Assembly (NCBI GenBank): GCA_018335195.1
Contig: JAGXKN010000030.1
Span: 1 to 41,554 of the forward strand
Source of the DNA: Desulfobacterales bacterium
Lineage (GTDB): Bacteria; Desulfobacterota; Desulfobacteria; Desulfobacterales; Desulfosalsimonadaceae
Reading direction: 5' to 3'
Length of the DNA stretch: 41,554 nucleotides
Positions 1 through 10,181 of the stretch are shown in pieces. The notes beneath the pieces are model-generated. The model did no database searches and had not been told where the DNA came from. It worked only from the letters and a program-made list of their open reading frames with translations. The translations under genes and the position numbers were made by a program. Numbering within the stretch: position 1 is the stretch's first letter; every line of letters starts with the position of its first letter.

Positions 1-101
1 AAGTATTCCTGCGGTTCAAATTTTTGCCTTCCTTGAACTTGAACCAAATTGAACAATTTCAAACCGGCTCTTGTGGGCTTATAAGGGCAGACAGAACAGA
101 T

Positions 102-142
102 AAAAAAGCGCCGGGGAACTTTCTCCCCGGCGCTTTTTTTTT
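102..142 (-). terminator. Rho-independent terminator of clpB
   Basis: A 16-bp inverted repeat (102-117 against 124-139) with a 6-nt loop has a GC core GCGCCGGGG flanked by A-runs and T-runs. On the minus strand the stem is followed by a U-tract. It lies about 26 bp beyond the clpB stop codon. Because the flanks are symmetrical it could also work on the plus strand. Confidence 0.9.
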
Positions 143-167
143 ATGGATTGTGGTTTTAAACAGCGGT

Positions 168-2798
<2,631 letters not shown>

Positions 2799-2888
2799 GG
2801 AGGCCTCCTTGTATTTTTTTCATCTCATGATCTACGTCATGATGCAGCAAACTGGTTGGACCCTTTGTATTTGGAATTACTCAAAAAT

Positions 2889-2916
2889 ACAATAAGCACA
2901 GAAGGCGGATTGTCAA
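2889..2916 (-). promoter_or_regulatory. Candidate sigma-70 promoter of clpB
   Basis: On the minus strand TTGACA (2911-2916) is followed by a 16-nt spacer and TATTGT (2889-2894), predicting a leader of about 85 nt before the clpB ATG. No CIRCE element or clear sigma-32 motif was seen. The leader holds two copies of TCATGA 6 nt apart (2825-2830, 2837-2842). Confidence 0.5.
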
Positions 2917-3002
2917 TGCGGCTCCCGGCGGCCGGGCGGAAATAATTTTAATTGACCGGCGGGACGGATACCCTTATTTTTAAATTATTCAACAAATATT
3001 CG

Positions 3003-3199
3003 CCTAAATTGAGCGTTTCAGATTTTTAAAAACGGGATTTTGTAAAGGATTATACCAATTTGTATTTAAAAATCTGAAACCCTACGGGATTTCCAATTTT
3101 GTCGCATCTACTGCGTCAGATGCAGCCTCGCATAGTCCACTATAGCTCGTCTGCATCTTCCTTGTATCTGCGGCAAACTTGAAAATCGCTCAATTTAGG
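3003..3199. repeat. MITE-like repeat, copy 1, with 5-bp target duplication
   Basis: A 197-bp non-coding element is bounded by a perfect 13-bp terminal inverted repeat (CCTAAATTGAGCG at 3003-3015, its complement at 3187-3199). It is flanked directly by ATTCG on both sides (2998-3002 and 3200-3204), which looks like a target-site duplication. Inside, GTTTCAGATTTTTAAA (3015-3030) pairs perfectly with 3065-3080. The right half (about 3081-3199) is nearly identical to the right half of the copy at 18820-19028. No open reading frame explains it. The element separates clpB from the next gene; the rest of the 2799-3265 gap holds only the clpB leader and promoter. Confidence 0.85.
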
Positions 3200-3265
3200 A
3201 TTCGGCGTTTTTGCGGATGGTTCCTGGCAGGAAGGGTGCAAATTCAACCCCAAGAGGGAGTGTCT

Positions 3266-3643
3266 ATGACCAGGCAGACGTCTTTTACCAAGCACGAGCG
3301 AAAGGTCCTCCCGGATTTCCGGCAGAAAATCAACAATTCCGAATCCACGGAGGACGTGAAGAAGTTTTTTTCCTACACCGTGACCTCCTTGCTAAAGGAG
3401 ATCCTGCCCGAAGATGTCACCCCGGAGTTCGAAGACATCCGGCTGGCCCCGGGATCCAGCCCGCCTTACCGGGTCAGCGACAGGTTGATGGAAACCCCGG
3501 AATTTTCCCGGACATGGCAGAATTCGGATCTTTCCAAGATGCTCGAGCGCCTGGCCGAAACCGCGCTGAACCGATACCGGCGACTGGAAAAGCATCCGGA
3601 AAAGACCGATTCCAAGATTCAGCGCCGCTACGAAAACCGGTAG
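3266..3643 (+). CDS. Hypothetical protein, 125 aa
   Basis: I do not recognise the family. The product is small, soluble and highly charged (many K, R, E), with no signal peptide, membrane segment or Cys motif; most of it looks helical. The frame stays open upstream into the repeat, but ATG at 3266 is preferred because GAGGGAG precedes it by 6 nt and because upstream codons would translate the right end of the mobile repeat. It stands alone, tail to tail with the pyruvate-kinase-C-like gene 19 bp away. The repeat inserted 66 bp before its start, so its promoter may lie in, or have been displaced by, the element. Steady codon use and a good ribosome site argue that it is real. Confidence 0.65.
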   Translation: MTRQTSFTKHERKVLPDFRQKINNSESTEDVKKFFSYTVTSLLKEILPEDVTPEFEDIRLAPGSSPPYRVSDRLMETPEFSRTWQNSDLSKMLERLAETALNRYRRLEKHPEKTDSKIQRRYENR

Positions 3644-3662
3644 GCAAAGCGGGCCGGCCGGG

Positions 3663-4232
3663 CTAGAAGTTTCTGGGCTTGCAGATAATTTCCCGCACGC
3701 GCAGGTCAAATACATTGGTCTGATGCGCCGGTTTGACCACCAGGGCCGTGTCTGCGCCCCGGCCGGTGCCGCCGATGGCAATCACGTCGCTGCCTGACAG
3801 GGCGCCGCCGTCTGCGGCCATGATCGTGATTTCCACGCCCACCTTTGTGCCCTGGCCGAGCATGCGCAGGGTATCTGCCATGATCAGGGCGGGATAGCTC
3901 CCGCCGTGTTTTTTGGCAATGCCGCGTTCCACGCCGGAAAGCGCGTGGGTGGCTTCGATGACCCTGACCCCTTCCTCCTCCAGGTCCTTTCTGACCTCTT
4001 CCTTCATGGATTTGGTGAAAGGCTCCTTGAAACCGCAGTGGTACGTCACCGCGACGATCCGGACGCCCTTGAACATTTCCATGGCCTTGTATGCAGTGTG
4101 CCCGGTGGATGAAGCGACTACGACCTCGTCGATTTCAAGTTCCCTGGCCCGGTCATATGCCAGTTCCAGGGTCTGGGCGGTGTTGTCCCGGCCGGGTGCT
4201 TCAAAATATGTGAAAAATTTGTCCATGCTCAT
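3663..4232 (-). CDS. Pyruvate kinase C-terminal-like domain protein
   Basis: A 189-residue stand-alone protein resembling the alpha/beta C-terminal domain of pyruvate kinase (PK_C), which in full-length kinases binds allosteric effectors; the catalytic barrel is absent. Visible are the alternating strand/helix pattern, the phosphate-binding-like stretch VVVASSTGHTAYKAMEMF near the N-terminus, and a Gly-rich C-terminal stretch IAIGGTGRGADTALVV. Such free domains occur in anaerobes and archaea without a settled function. Start: ATG 4232 is preceded by AGGA at 4 nt; ATG 4226 (spacing 10) is equally possible, and the frame opens further to 4280. It is transcribed divergently from the amidohydrolase gene from overlapping promoters. 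Confidence 0.85.
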   Translation of the reverse strand: MSMDKFFTYFEAPGRDNTAQTLELAYDRARELEIDEVVVASSTGHTAYKAMEMFKGVRIVAVTYHCGFKEPFTKSMKEEVRKDLEEEGVRVIEATHALSGVERGIAKKHGGSYPALIMADTLRMLGQGTKVGVEITIMAADGGALSGSDVIAIGGTGRGADTALVVKPAHQTNVFDLRVREIICKPRNF

Positions 4233-4314
4233 GATGTCCTGCCGTGTGTTCAGGTTTGCGGGTGTTCTGCCGGATCGCATGCCTGCTGCGGACCGATCTT
4301 CGGCTTAATTATCA

Positions 4315-4343
4315 TTGTGATCAAAGTCCCTGTATTGTATTAT
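4315..4343 (+). promoter_or_regulatory. Promoter of the amidohydrolase-HD operon
   Basis: TTGTGA (4315-4320), a 17-nt spacer and TATTAT (4338-4343) form a good sigma-70 promoter about 78 bp before the amidohydrolase ATG. Its -10 element overlaps that of the divergent promoter on the other strand. Confidence 0.6.
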
Positions 4344-4367
4344 AGGAATAACGCACAGGAACTGCAA
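4339..4367 (-). promoter_or_regulatory. Promoter of the pyruvate-kinase-C-like gene
   Basis: On the minus strand TTGCAG (4362-4367), a 17-nt spacer and a perfect TATAAT (4339-4344) predict transcription towards 4232, with a leader of about 100 nt. It shares its -10 bases with the plus-strand promoter. Confidence 0.55.
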
Positions 4368-4420
4368 GCATAGCCAAACGAAAAAAGCCCGTTTTTGAAA
4401 TCGGGTTTCGGAGAATACAC

Positions 4421-5272
4421 ATGATCATTGATATGCATACACACCTGTTTCCCACGACCATCCGGGAAAACCGCGAAAATTTTTTTCTCGACGAGCCGGC
4501 CTTTGCACTGCTCTACCGCGACCCCGGGGCCCGAATGGTGGGTTCGGATGAAATGGTCCGCGCCATGGACGAACACGGGGTGGACGTCTCGGTGGTATTC
4601 GGGTTTCCATGGATGAACCCGGATACCTGCAGGCGGCACAACGATTATATCCTCGAATCCGTAAACCGCCACCCGGACCGGTTCGTGGGGCTCTGCTGCG
4701 TCAATCCGTATACGCGGGAGGCTGAAAAGGAGGTACAGCGCAGCCTGGACAACGGGTTGTCCGGGGTGGGGGAACTGGCCCTGTACCAGGAGGGCGGGAT
4801 TACAGAAGATGCCGTGCAGCGGATTGAACCGATCATGGCGCAGTGCCGGCAGAAAAACCTGCCCGTGCTGTTTCACACCAATGAACCCGTGGGCCACGTG
4901 TATCCCGGCAAAAGTGATAATACCCTGGCCCAGATCTACAACCTGGTCCGGACCTATGGGGAGAACACCATTATGCTGGCCCATTGGGGCGGGGGCTTGT
5001 TTTTTTACAACCTGTTGAAAAAAGAGGTTCGGGACGTTCTGGCAAACGTGTATTTTGACACCGCCGCCTCCCCGTTTCTATATGATCCGCAGATATACCG
5101 CGTGGCCATGGAACTGGCAGGAGAAGAAAAGATCCTTTTCGGCACCGATTATCCCCTGATTCCGCCCTCGCGCTATTATAAGGAAATCGAGGCCGCCGGC
5201 ATCTCCGCTGCTGCGCGGGAAAAACTGCTCGGCGGCAACGCGGCAAGGGTTTTGTCAATTCCCAATGAATAG
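4421..5272 (+). CDS. Amidohydrolase-family metal-dependent hydrolase
   Basis: A 283-residue TIM-barrel amidohydrolase of the amidohydrolase-2 group (relatives hydrolyse or decarboxylate small carboxylates). Metal-ligand motifs are in the expected order: HxH at residues 6-8 (DMHTH), FHTNEP mid-protein, LAHWGG on a later strand, and the late Asp in FGTDYPL. The length is typical and there is no signal peptide, so it should be cytoplasmic. GGAGA precedes the ATG. The final 8 bp overlap the HD-domain gene, so the two are probably translationally coupled. The substrate cannot be read from sequence. Confidence 0.9.
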   Translation: MIIDMHTHLFPTTIRENRENFFLDEPAFALLYRDPGARMVGSDEMVRAMDEHGVDVSVVFGFPWMNPDTCRRHNDYILESVNRHPDRFVGLCCVNPYTREAEKEVQRSLDNGLSGVGELALYQEGGITEDAVQRIEPIMAQCRQKNLPVLFHTNEPVGHVYPGKSDNTLAQIYNLVRTYGENTIMLAHWGGGLFFYNLLKKEVRDVLANVYFDTAASPFLYDPQIYRVAMELAGEEKILFGTDYPLIPPSRYYKEIEAAGISAAAREKLLGGNAARVLSIPNE

Positions 5273-6032
5273 ATTATACGAAAGACTGCAGCAGGAAGCC
5301 ATCCGGATTGCAAGCCGGTATCCGGTGCCGGATTTTTACCGGGATTTTGCCGAGGCGGTCAGGGCTTCCAGGCGGTTTTTTGCCGGTGATGCGATTGTTG
5401 CCGAACTGTGGCAGTTCGTGGCCGAAACCATTGAAAACGACTTCGGGCACGGGTTGACCCATGTCTATCACGTGGCCCTGGATGCCGGGACCCTGGCGCA
5501 GATTGAATTTGCATCCGCCTGCAGCCGGGATGAACAAATCGCGCACCGGGTGCGCATGGCCCAGGCAGCCGGGCTGCTCCATGATATCAAGCGCAAGGAG
5601 AGAAATCATGCCCGGGCGGGGGCGGAATATGCGCGCCGGCTGCTGTGCTATTTTCCGTTTTCCGGGTCAGACATTGAGGCGATCTGCCTGGCCATCGGCA
5701 ATCACGAGGCCTTCGGCTTAAATCAGAGAGGCCGGACAAAGGCTTCCGAGCTGTTGTCCGACTGCCTTTACGATGCAGACAAGTTTCGGTGGGGACCGGA
5801 GAATTTCACCCAGACGCTCTGGGCGATGGTTTCATATCGGGATGTGCCCCTGGATCGTTTTCTTTCGCATTATCCCAGGGGCATGGCCTATCTGAAAAAA
5901 ATCCGGAATACTTTCCGCACATCCACGGGCAGGCGCTACGGACCGCAGTTTATCGACCTGGGCATTGCCATCGGCGAGGAGCTGCACGAATTGATCTACA
6001 GGGAATTTGCCGACCACATCGCGCCTTCCTGA
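5265..6032 (+). CDS. HD-domain phosphohydrolase-like protein
   Basis: A 255-residue cytoplasmic HD-superfamily protein. Likely metal ligands are H66 (GLTHVYH), H106-D107 (GLLHDIKRKE), H115 and a later Asp in YDADKFRW, following the H...HD...H...D pattern of metal-dependent phosphohydrolases acting on nucleotides or similar phosphate esters. It starts inside the end of the amidohydrolase gene (ATG at 5265), a coupling that suggests a shared pathway. It ends only 2 bp from the minE stop on the opposite strand. Substrate unknown; a nucleotide or nucleotide-derived signal is plausible but unproven. Confidence 0.85.
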   Translation: MNRLYERLQQEAIRIASRYPVPDFYRDFAEAVRASRRFFAGDAIVAELWQFVAETIENDFGHGLTHVYHVALDAGTLAQIEFASACSRDEQIAHRVRMAQAAGLLHDIKRKERNHARAGAEYARRLLCYFPFSGSDIEAICLAIGNHEAFGLNQRGRTKASELLSDCLYDADKFRWGPENFTQTLWAMVSYRDVPLDRFLSHYPRGMAYLKKIRNTFRTSTGRRYGPQFIDLGIAIGEELHELIYREFADHIAPS

Positions 6033-6034
6033 GG

Positions 6035-6328
6035 CTATGCATGGGCCCGGGCCCCGCCTTCCTTCCGGTGCTTGGCCGCAAGAATCGGGGTGTTCAATAT
6101 CAGGGCCGAGGACCCTTCCATGCGCTGGATGTCCAGGCTCAGCGCGTCCCGGTCGATTTCGAAATACCGGGTAATGACCTCCACGAGATCCTGCTGCAGG
6201 TCCTCGAGCATATCATCCCTGACCTCGAGCTTGTCATAGACCAGGGCGAACTGCAGCCGCTTTTTGGCAACATTTCTGCTGCTGTCCGGCTTGTTGAGCA
6301 ACTTCTTGATCAGGGAATGAAACGTCAT
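6035..6328 (-). CDS. minE: Cell division topological specificity factor MinE
   Basis: MinE stimulates MinD ATPase at the membrane, driving the Min oscillation that confines Z-ring assembly to mid-cell. The 97 residues fit the family (about 90). The N-terminal part has the amphipathic start and anti-MinCD helix region (AKKRLQFALVYDK), followed by the topological-specificity domain. The start ATG overlaps the minD stop by 4 nt (ATGA), so translation is coupled. Third gene of minCDE. Its stop lies 2 bp from the convergent HD-domain gene, with no obvious terminator between them. Confidence 0.95.
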   Translation of the reverse strand: MTFHSLIKKLLNKPDSSRNVAKKRLQFALVYDKLEVRDDMLEDLQQDLVEVITRYFEIDRDALSLDIQRMEGSSALILNTPILAAKHRKEGGARAHA

Positions 6329-7140
6329 CTTTTTGCCGTCCTGTCTTTTCGACCGAGTTTTTTGCCGACTTTCTGCCAGAACGAGCGGCCGGCCATGGGG
6401 TCTTCAACCGGCAGATCCGGGTGGCCGTCAAGGCGCATGGCAACGCGGTTAAAAGCCATGCCGGCCCTGGAGTCCTTCTGCTGGACAAGCGGATTGCCGG
6501 TGTTTGACGAGACCACCACCGCGTCATCCATCTCCACCAGGCCCAGCAGGTCTATGGAAAGCACGTCCACCACGTCTGCGTGACTGAGCATGTCGCCCTT
6601 TTCCACCAGCTTGGGCACGATCCGGTTGACGATCAGCCGCGGGGTGATCGACCGGGCATAAAGCAGTCCAATGACCCGATCCGCATCCCGCACGGAGGAC
6701 ACTTCCGGCGTACAGACCACGATGGCCTCGTCTGCGGCTTCAATGGCGTTTTTAAACCCCTGCTCAATGCCGGCCGGACAGTCGAGCAAGGCAAAGTCGT
6801 ATTCCCGCCGCAGCTTGTTGCACAGCCAGGTCATGTTTTGCGGCTTGATCACGCTTTTCTCGTCGCTCTGGGAAGCCGGGATCAGGTAGAGGTTCTCGAT
6901 CCTCCGGTCCTTGAGCGCAGCCTGCCTGAGCTTGCATCGGCCCTGGATCACGTCCACCACGTCGAACACGATGCGGTTTTCCAGGCCCATGACCACATCC
7001 AGGTTGCGCAGGCCGATGTCCATGTCCAGCACGGCCACGCGCTTGCCCTGCTTGGCAAGGGCCGCGCCCACGGACGCGGTCACCGTTGTTTTGCCAACCC
7101 CGCCCTTGCCGGATGTGACGACGATTACTTTACCGTCCAA
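6325..7140 (-). CDS. minD: Septum site-determining ATPase MinD
   Basis: Membrane-cycling ParA/MinD-type ATPase that recruits MinC and is released by MinE. It has the deviant Walker A GKGGVGKT at 11-18, the switch stretch VLDMDIGLRNLD, and LLDCPAGIEQGF as Walker B. At 271 residues it is typical. The basic tail (FWQKVGKKLGRKDRTAKR) is consistent with the C-terminal membrane-targeting helix. It lies between minC (57-bp gap) and minE (4-nt overlap). Confidence 0.97.
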   Translation of the reverse strand: MDGKVIVVTSGKGGVGKTTVTASVGAALAKQGKRVAVLDMDIGLRNLDVVMGLENRIVFDVVDVIQGRCKLRQAALKDRRIENLYLIPASQSDEKSVIKPQNMTWLCNKLRREYDFALLDCPAGIEQGFKNAIEAADEAIVVCTPEVSSVRDADRVIGLLYARSITPRLIVNRIVPKLVEKGDMLSHADVVDVLSIDLLGLVEMDDAVVVSSNTGNPLVQQKDSRAGMAFNRVAMRLDGHPDLPVEDPMAGRSFWQKVGKKLGRKDRTAKR

Positions 7141-7197
7141 TATTCACCTCACGATTATAAATTCGAAGCACGAATTTCGATGTTCGGATTTTTCCGC

Positions 7198-7899
7198 TCA
7201 TCTGACTTCAGGCCATGACAGGCGCTTGAAGGGGCTGTCCTTTGTGTAATCTGCCACCACGACCCGGCTGTTGTCCAGGGATGCGAATTCCGGTTTTTTC
7301 CCGGCAGACGAGGGCATTCCGGCGGCCACGTAACCGCCGATCTGGATCTGGGTGGGCCGGAAATCCATGGCCACCACGATGGCCGATTCGTTGTCCGGCT
7401 GTCCGGCCGCGGCCGTGCCCAGCAGGGTCCCGAGGATAATGATGTCCCCGCCGGCAATGGCCTCGGCGCCCGGGTTGAGATCCCCGAGGATCACCAGGTG
7501 CTTGCGTGCCTCCACCTTTTGCCCGGAGCGGACGCGGCCCGCGATGACCAGGGAGTCCTCGGTCTGGTAGAGCCAGCCGTTTTCCGGATCCGGCCGGGAG
7601 TTTGCGTCTGCCGGGGGCGTTTTCGGCGCCGGCGGCCGGGAGACCCGGCCCACCTGGAAGCGGTTTTTTAAAAAAGTGCTCAGATCTTCGAGAAGCGGTT
7701 CGTCGAGGGCTTTTTCGCCCGGGTCAAGAATGATCCGGGCGTTTACGGCCTGGTGGCGCAGACGTTCAAAAGGCTTGCACAGCTCCTTTTTCAAGACCTC
7801 GAGAGGCAGGGATGCGTCCATGGTGATCCAGAGACTGTCGCCCACGCCTTTGAGCCTGACCGGGGGGTCGGGGTGTGACATATGTAAGCCCATCATCAT
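7198..7899 (-). CDS. minC: Septum site-determining protein MinC
   Basis: FtsZ-assembly inhibitor activated by MinD. Residues to about 80 form the N-terminal FtsZ-acting domain. A Pro-rich linker follows (PPAPKTPPADANSRPDPE), then the C-terminal beta-helix with its turns (VIAGRVRSGQKVEARKHLVILGDLNPGAEAIAGGDIIILG, given here only to mark the region by its repeated Gly turns at about 113-152). The open frame begins with three Met codons at 7899-7891; ATG 7881 (MSHPDPP) is an alternative start. First gene of minCDE, with a promoter just upstream. Confidence 0.92.
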   Translation of the reverse strand: MMMGLHMSHPDPPVRLKGVGDSLWITMDASLPLEVLKKELCKPFERLRHQAVNARIILDPGEKALDEPLLEDLSTFLKNRFQVGRVSRPPAPKTPPADANSRPDPENGWLYQTEDSLVIAGRVRSGQKVEARKHLVILGDLNPGAEAIAGGDIIILGTLLGTAAAGQPDNESAIVVAMDFRPTQIQIGGYVAAGMPSSAGKKPEFASLDNSRVVVADYTKDSPFKRLSWPEVR

Positions 7900-7930
7900 G
7901 TATGATTATATACAAATATTTAGCATATAT

Positions 7931-7959
7931 TGTATATAAGATGCGACTCCCCGTGTCAA
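7931..7959 (-). promoter_or_regulatory. Promoter of minCDE
   Basis: On the minus strand a perfect -35 TTGACA (7954-7959) is followed by a 17-nt spacer and TATACA (7931-7936). It lies between the stop of acyl-CoA dehydrogenase 1 and minC, so minCDE need not depend on the upstream gene. The surrounding sequence (about 7896-7940) is strongly AT-rich compared with its neighbours. Confidence 0.65.
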
Positions 7960-7998
7960 GCACGAAATCGGCGCTTTTCGGGCACCTGCCCGGGCGGT

Positions 7999-9849
7999 TT
8001 AACCGCCGAATCCGGCATCCGGGATTTCCACTGCCGAACCGTTGGTTTCGGCAATGGCCTCGAGTTTGCCCATGGTGGCCGGCAGCAGGTTGGTAACGAA
8101 GAAATCCGCGGTCTTCATCTGGCCCAGGTAAAAGGCCGCATCCTTGTTCTTGGCCGCCTTTTCCGCGAATTTTTCCATGTCCGGGCCGCCGGCGAGCTTT
8201 TCGAGCTTTTCCGCCGCAATCACCGAGCGCCACAGGTGCATCCATGCCATGGTCACATCCCCGGTCACGTCCAGGAAGGGATGGGCAAATGCAAAGGCAT
8301 TCAGGATGTTTTCCGATGCCGCGGCCTTGCCAAGAGCGGCTGCAACTTCTCCCAGCCGGTTGACCGCTTTATCCACCCGCGGGGTGAGGTTTTCCAGGGC
8401 GGTGATCTGCCGGGCGGCTTCAACGGTTTTCTGCATTTCGCCCAGGTAATCCATGAACGGCTGCCCTTTTTTCATGCCCAGTTTCCGGCCCAGAAGATCC
8501 ATGGCCTGGATGCCGTTGGTGCCTTCGTAGATCTGGAATATCCGGCAGTCGCGCATGAGCTGTTCCACCGGGTATTCCTGGGTGTAGCCGTAACCGCCGT
8601 ATACCTGGACGCCGTGGCTGGTGACCTCCAGGGCGCGGTCTGTGACATAGCCCTTGATAATCGGCGTGAGAATCGCGGCGCGGTCCGCGTATTTCTCCTT
8701 TTCCGCATCGCTTTGGGCCAGGCCCTCCAGGTCGTGGGTGAGACCGCCGTAGTAAATCAGGCTGCGCATGCCGTCGACATAGGCCTTCATTGTCAAAAGC
8801 TGCCGCCGGACATCCGGGTGCTGAATAATGGGCACCGACGGGCCGTCTTTTCCGGATTTCAGGTGCTTGCCCTGTATGCGCTCTCTTGCGTAATTAAGCG
8901 CGTACATGTAGGAGGCGGTGGCCACGCCGAAGCCCTGGAGCCCGACAAGCTGTCGCGCCTCGTTCATCATCAGGAACATGGCGCGCATGCCCTTGTTTTC
9001 CTGGCCGAGCAGGGTGCCGATGCAGTTGCCCCTGCCGCCCAGGGTCAGGGTGCAGGTGGAGTTTCCGTGGAGCCCCATTTTTTCCTCAATGCCGGTGCAG
9101 ACCACGTCGTTGAATTCGCCCGGGGTGCCGTCTTCATTGACCCGGTACTTGGGCACCAGAAACAGGGAGATGCCGGGTGTTCCCTCAGGTGCGCCCTCGA
9201 TGCGGGCAAGCACCGGGTGGACGATGTTTTCCACCATGTCCTGCTCGCCGCCGGAAATAAAGATCTTGGTTCCGGAGATATTGTAGGTGCCGTCTTCATT
9301 GCGTGTGGCCACGCTCTGCAGTGCGCCCACGTCGGATCCGGCCTCGGGCTCGGTTAGCAGCATGGTTCCGGACCATTTGCCGGAGTAAAGCTTTTCCAGG
9401 TAGTATTTTTTCTGTTCCTCTGTGCCCAGGGTATTGACCAGATTGGCCGCGCCGTGGGACAGGCCGTGATAAAGCATGAATGCGGGGTTTGCGCCGTAGA
9501 AGTATTCTTCTGCCGCCAGGGCCAAAGTCTTTGGCATACCCTGTCCGCCCCATTCCGGGTCGTCGATCATGGCCAGCCATTCGCCGTCCTTGTAAAGCTC
9601 GTTGACCCGGTGGAAGGATTCCGGCACACGGACCGTGCCGTCTTTTTCCAGGGTGCAGCCCACCCGGTCGCTTTCCTGCTGGGTGGGCAGAATCTCTTTT
9701 ACCGCCAGCTTCCGCGCCTCTGAGACCACCATGTCCACGGTTTTTTTGGTGAACTCGGCGAACTTTTCGTGCCGGGCCAGGTCTCCGACCTTCATCTGCT
9801 CGTGCAGAACAAAATCCACATCCCTTCGGTCTGCAATCAATTGTGCCAT
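7999..9849 (-). CDS. Acyl-CoA dehydrogenase, paralogue 1
   Basis: FAD enzyme that introduces the alpha-beta double bond into acyl-CoA thioesters, passing electrons to electron-transfer flavoprotein. At 616 residues it is the long type with an extra C-terminal domain, as in fatty-acid-degrading Desulfobacterota. Visible: N-terminal helical domain, FAD/substrate strand region with LTEPEAGSDVGAL and GTKIFISGGEQD, and the C-terminal helical bundle with GVQVYGGYGYTQEYPVEQLMRD, which holds the flavin-contacting and probable catalytic region. The start at 9849 is chosen because AAAAGGAGAAAAC precedes it and MAQLIADRRDVDF aligns with paralogue 2; the frame opens to 9957. Likely monocistronic. Chain-length specificity is not readable. 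Confidence 0.93.
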   Translation of the reverse strand: MAQLIADRRDVDFVLHEQMKVGDLARHEKFAEFTKKTVDMVVSEARKLAVKEILPTQQESDRVGCTLEKDGTVRVPESFHRVNELYKDGEWLAMIDDPEWGGQGMPKTLALAAEEYFYGANPAFMLYHGLSHGAANLVNTLGTEEQKKYYLEKLYSGKWSGTMLLTEPEAGSDVGALQSVATRNEDGTYNISGTKIFISGGEQDMVENIVHPVLARIEGAPEGTPGISLFLVPKYRVNEDGTPGEFNDVVCTGIEEKMGLHGNSTCTLTLGGRGNCIGTLLGQENKGMRAMFLMMNEARQLVGLQGFGVATASYMYALNYARERIQGKHLKSGKDGPSVPIIQHPDVRRQLLTMKAYVDGMRSLIYYGGLTHDLEGLAQSDAEKEKYADRAAILTPIIKGYVTDRALEVTSHGVQVYGGYGYTQEYPVEQLMRDCRIFQIYEGTNGIQAMDLLGRKLGMKKGQPFMDYLGEMQKTVEAARQITALENLTPRVDKAVNRLGEVAAALGKAAASENILNAFAFAHPFLDVTGDVTMAWMHLWRSVIAAEKLEKLAGGPDMEKFAEKAAKNKDAAFYLGQMKTADFFVTNLLPATMGKLEAIAETNGSAVEIPDAGFGG

Positions 9850-10181
9850 AGTACGGTTTTCTCCTTTTATCTTCCCCGAATTGCCGGGGCGGGTCTGAAA
9901 TATGAAATGTTGTAACAAAAACATCAATTCCGAAAAAAACAGCATTAGAGGAAACAATGCATAAAGTCAAGCGCAGAGGCATCCGGGCTGCCGGAGACTC
10001 TGGGTATCCGTGCGCAGGCGGCGGCTCCGCGGTTTTTATGGTTGATGGATTGCGAAAAATGATTATTGTAATTCTATAATCCAGTATTCTGCCTTTGATA
10101 TCAACGAATTATCCTGATTCCGGTAAACCCCCGAGTTTTGGCAAGCGTGAACTCCGATAATATAATAAGGAGGGTAAAAAA
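9850..10181. other. Divergent intergenic region, acyl-CoA dehydrogenase 1 / FBPase
   Basis: There is no gene in these 332 bp. On the plus strand a perfect TATAAT sits at 10075-10080, about 100 bp before the FBPase start, but the best -35 match (TTGCGA at 10050-10055) is 19 nt away, so the promoter is only a candidate. On the minus strand TTGACT (9964-9969) lies about 115 bp before the acyl-CoA dehydrogenase start, without a convincing -10. No repeat or riboswitch-like fold was recognised. Confidence 0.4.

Noticed and set aside
3003-3199. CRISPR or tRNA-like structure in the repeat
   Set aside because: Only two full copies 15 kb apart, no spacer array, no cloverleaf; the terminal repeats and target duplication fit a MITE better.
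7979-8007. Hairpins around the acyl-CoA dehydrogenase 1 stop (GGCGGTTTAACCGCC and CGGGCACCTGCCCG)
   Set aside because: On the minus strand the stems are followed by AAAA and not T, so a Rho-independent terminator cannot be claimed.
7930-9357. 475-codon plus-strand frame opposite acyl-CoA dehydrogenase 1
   Set aside because: A shadow of a strongly conserved gene; no recognisable domain and it covers the minCDE promoter.
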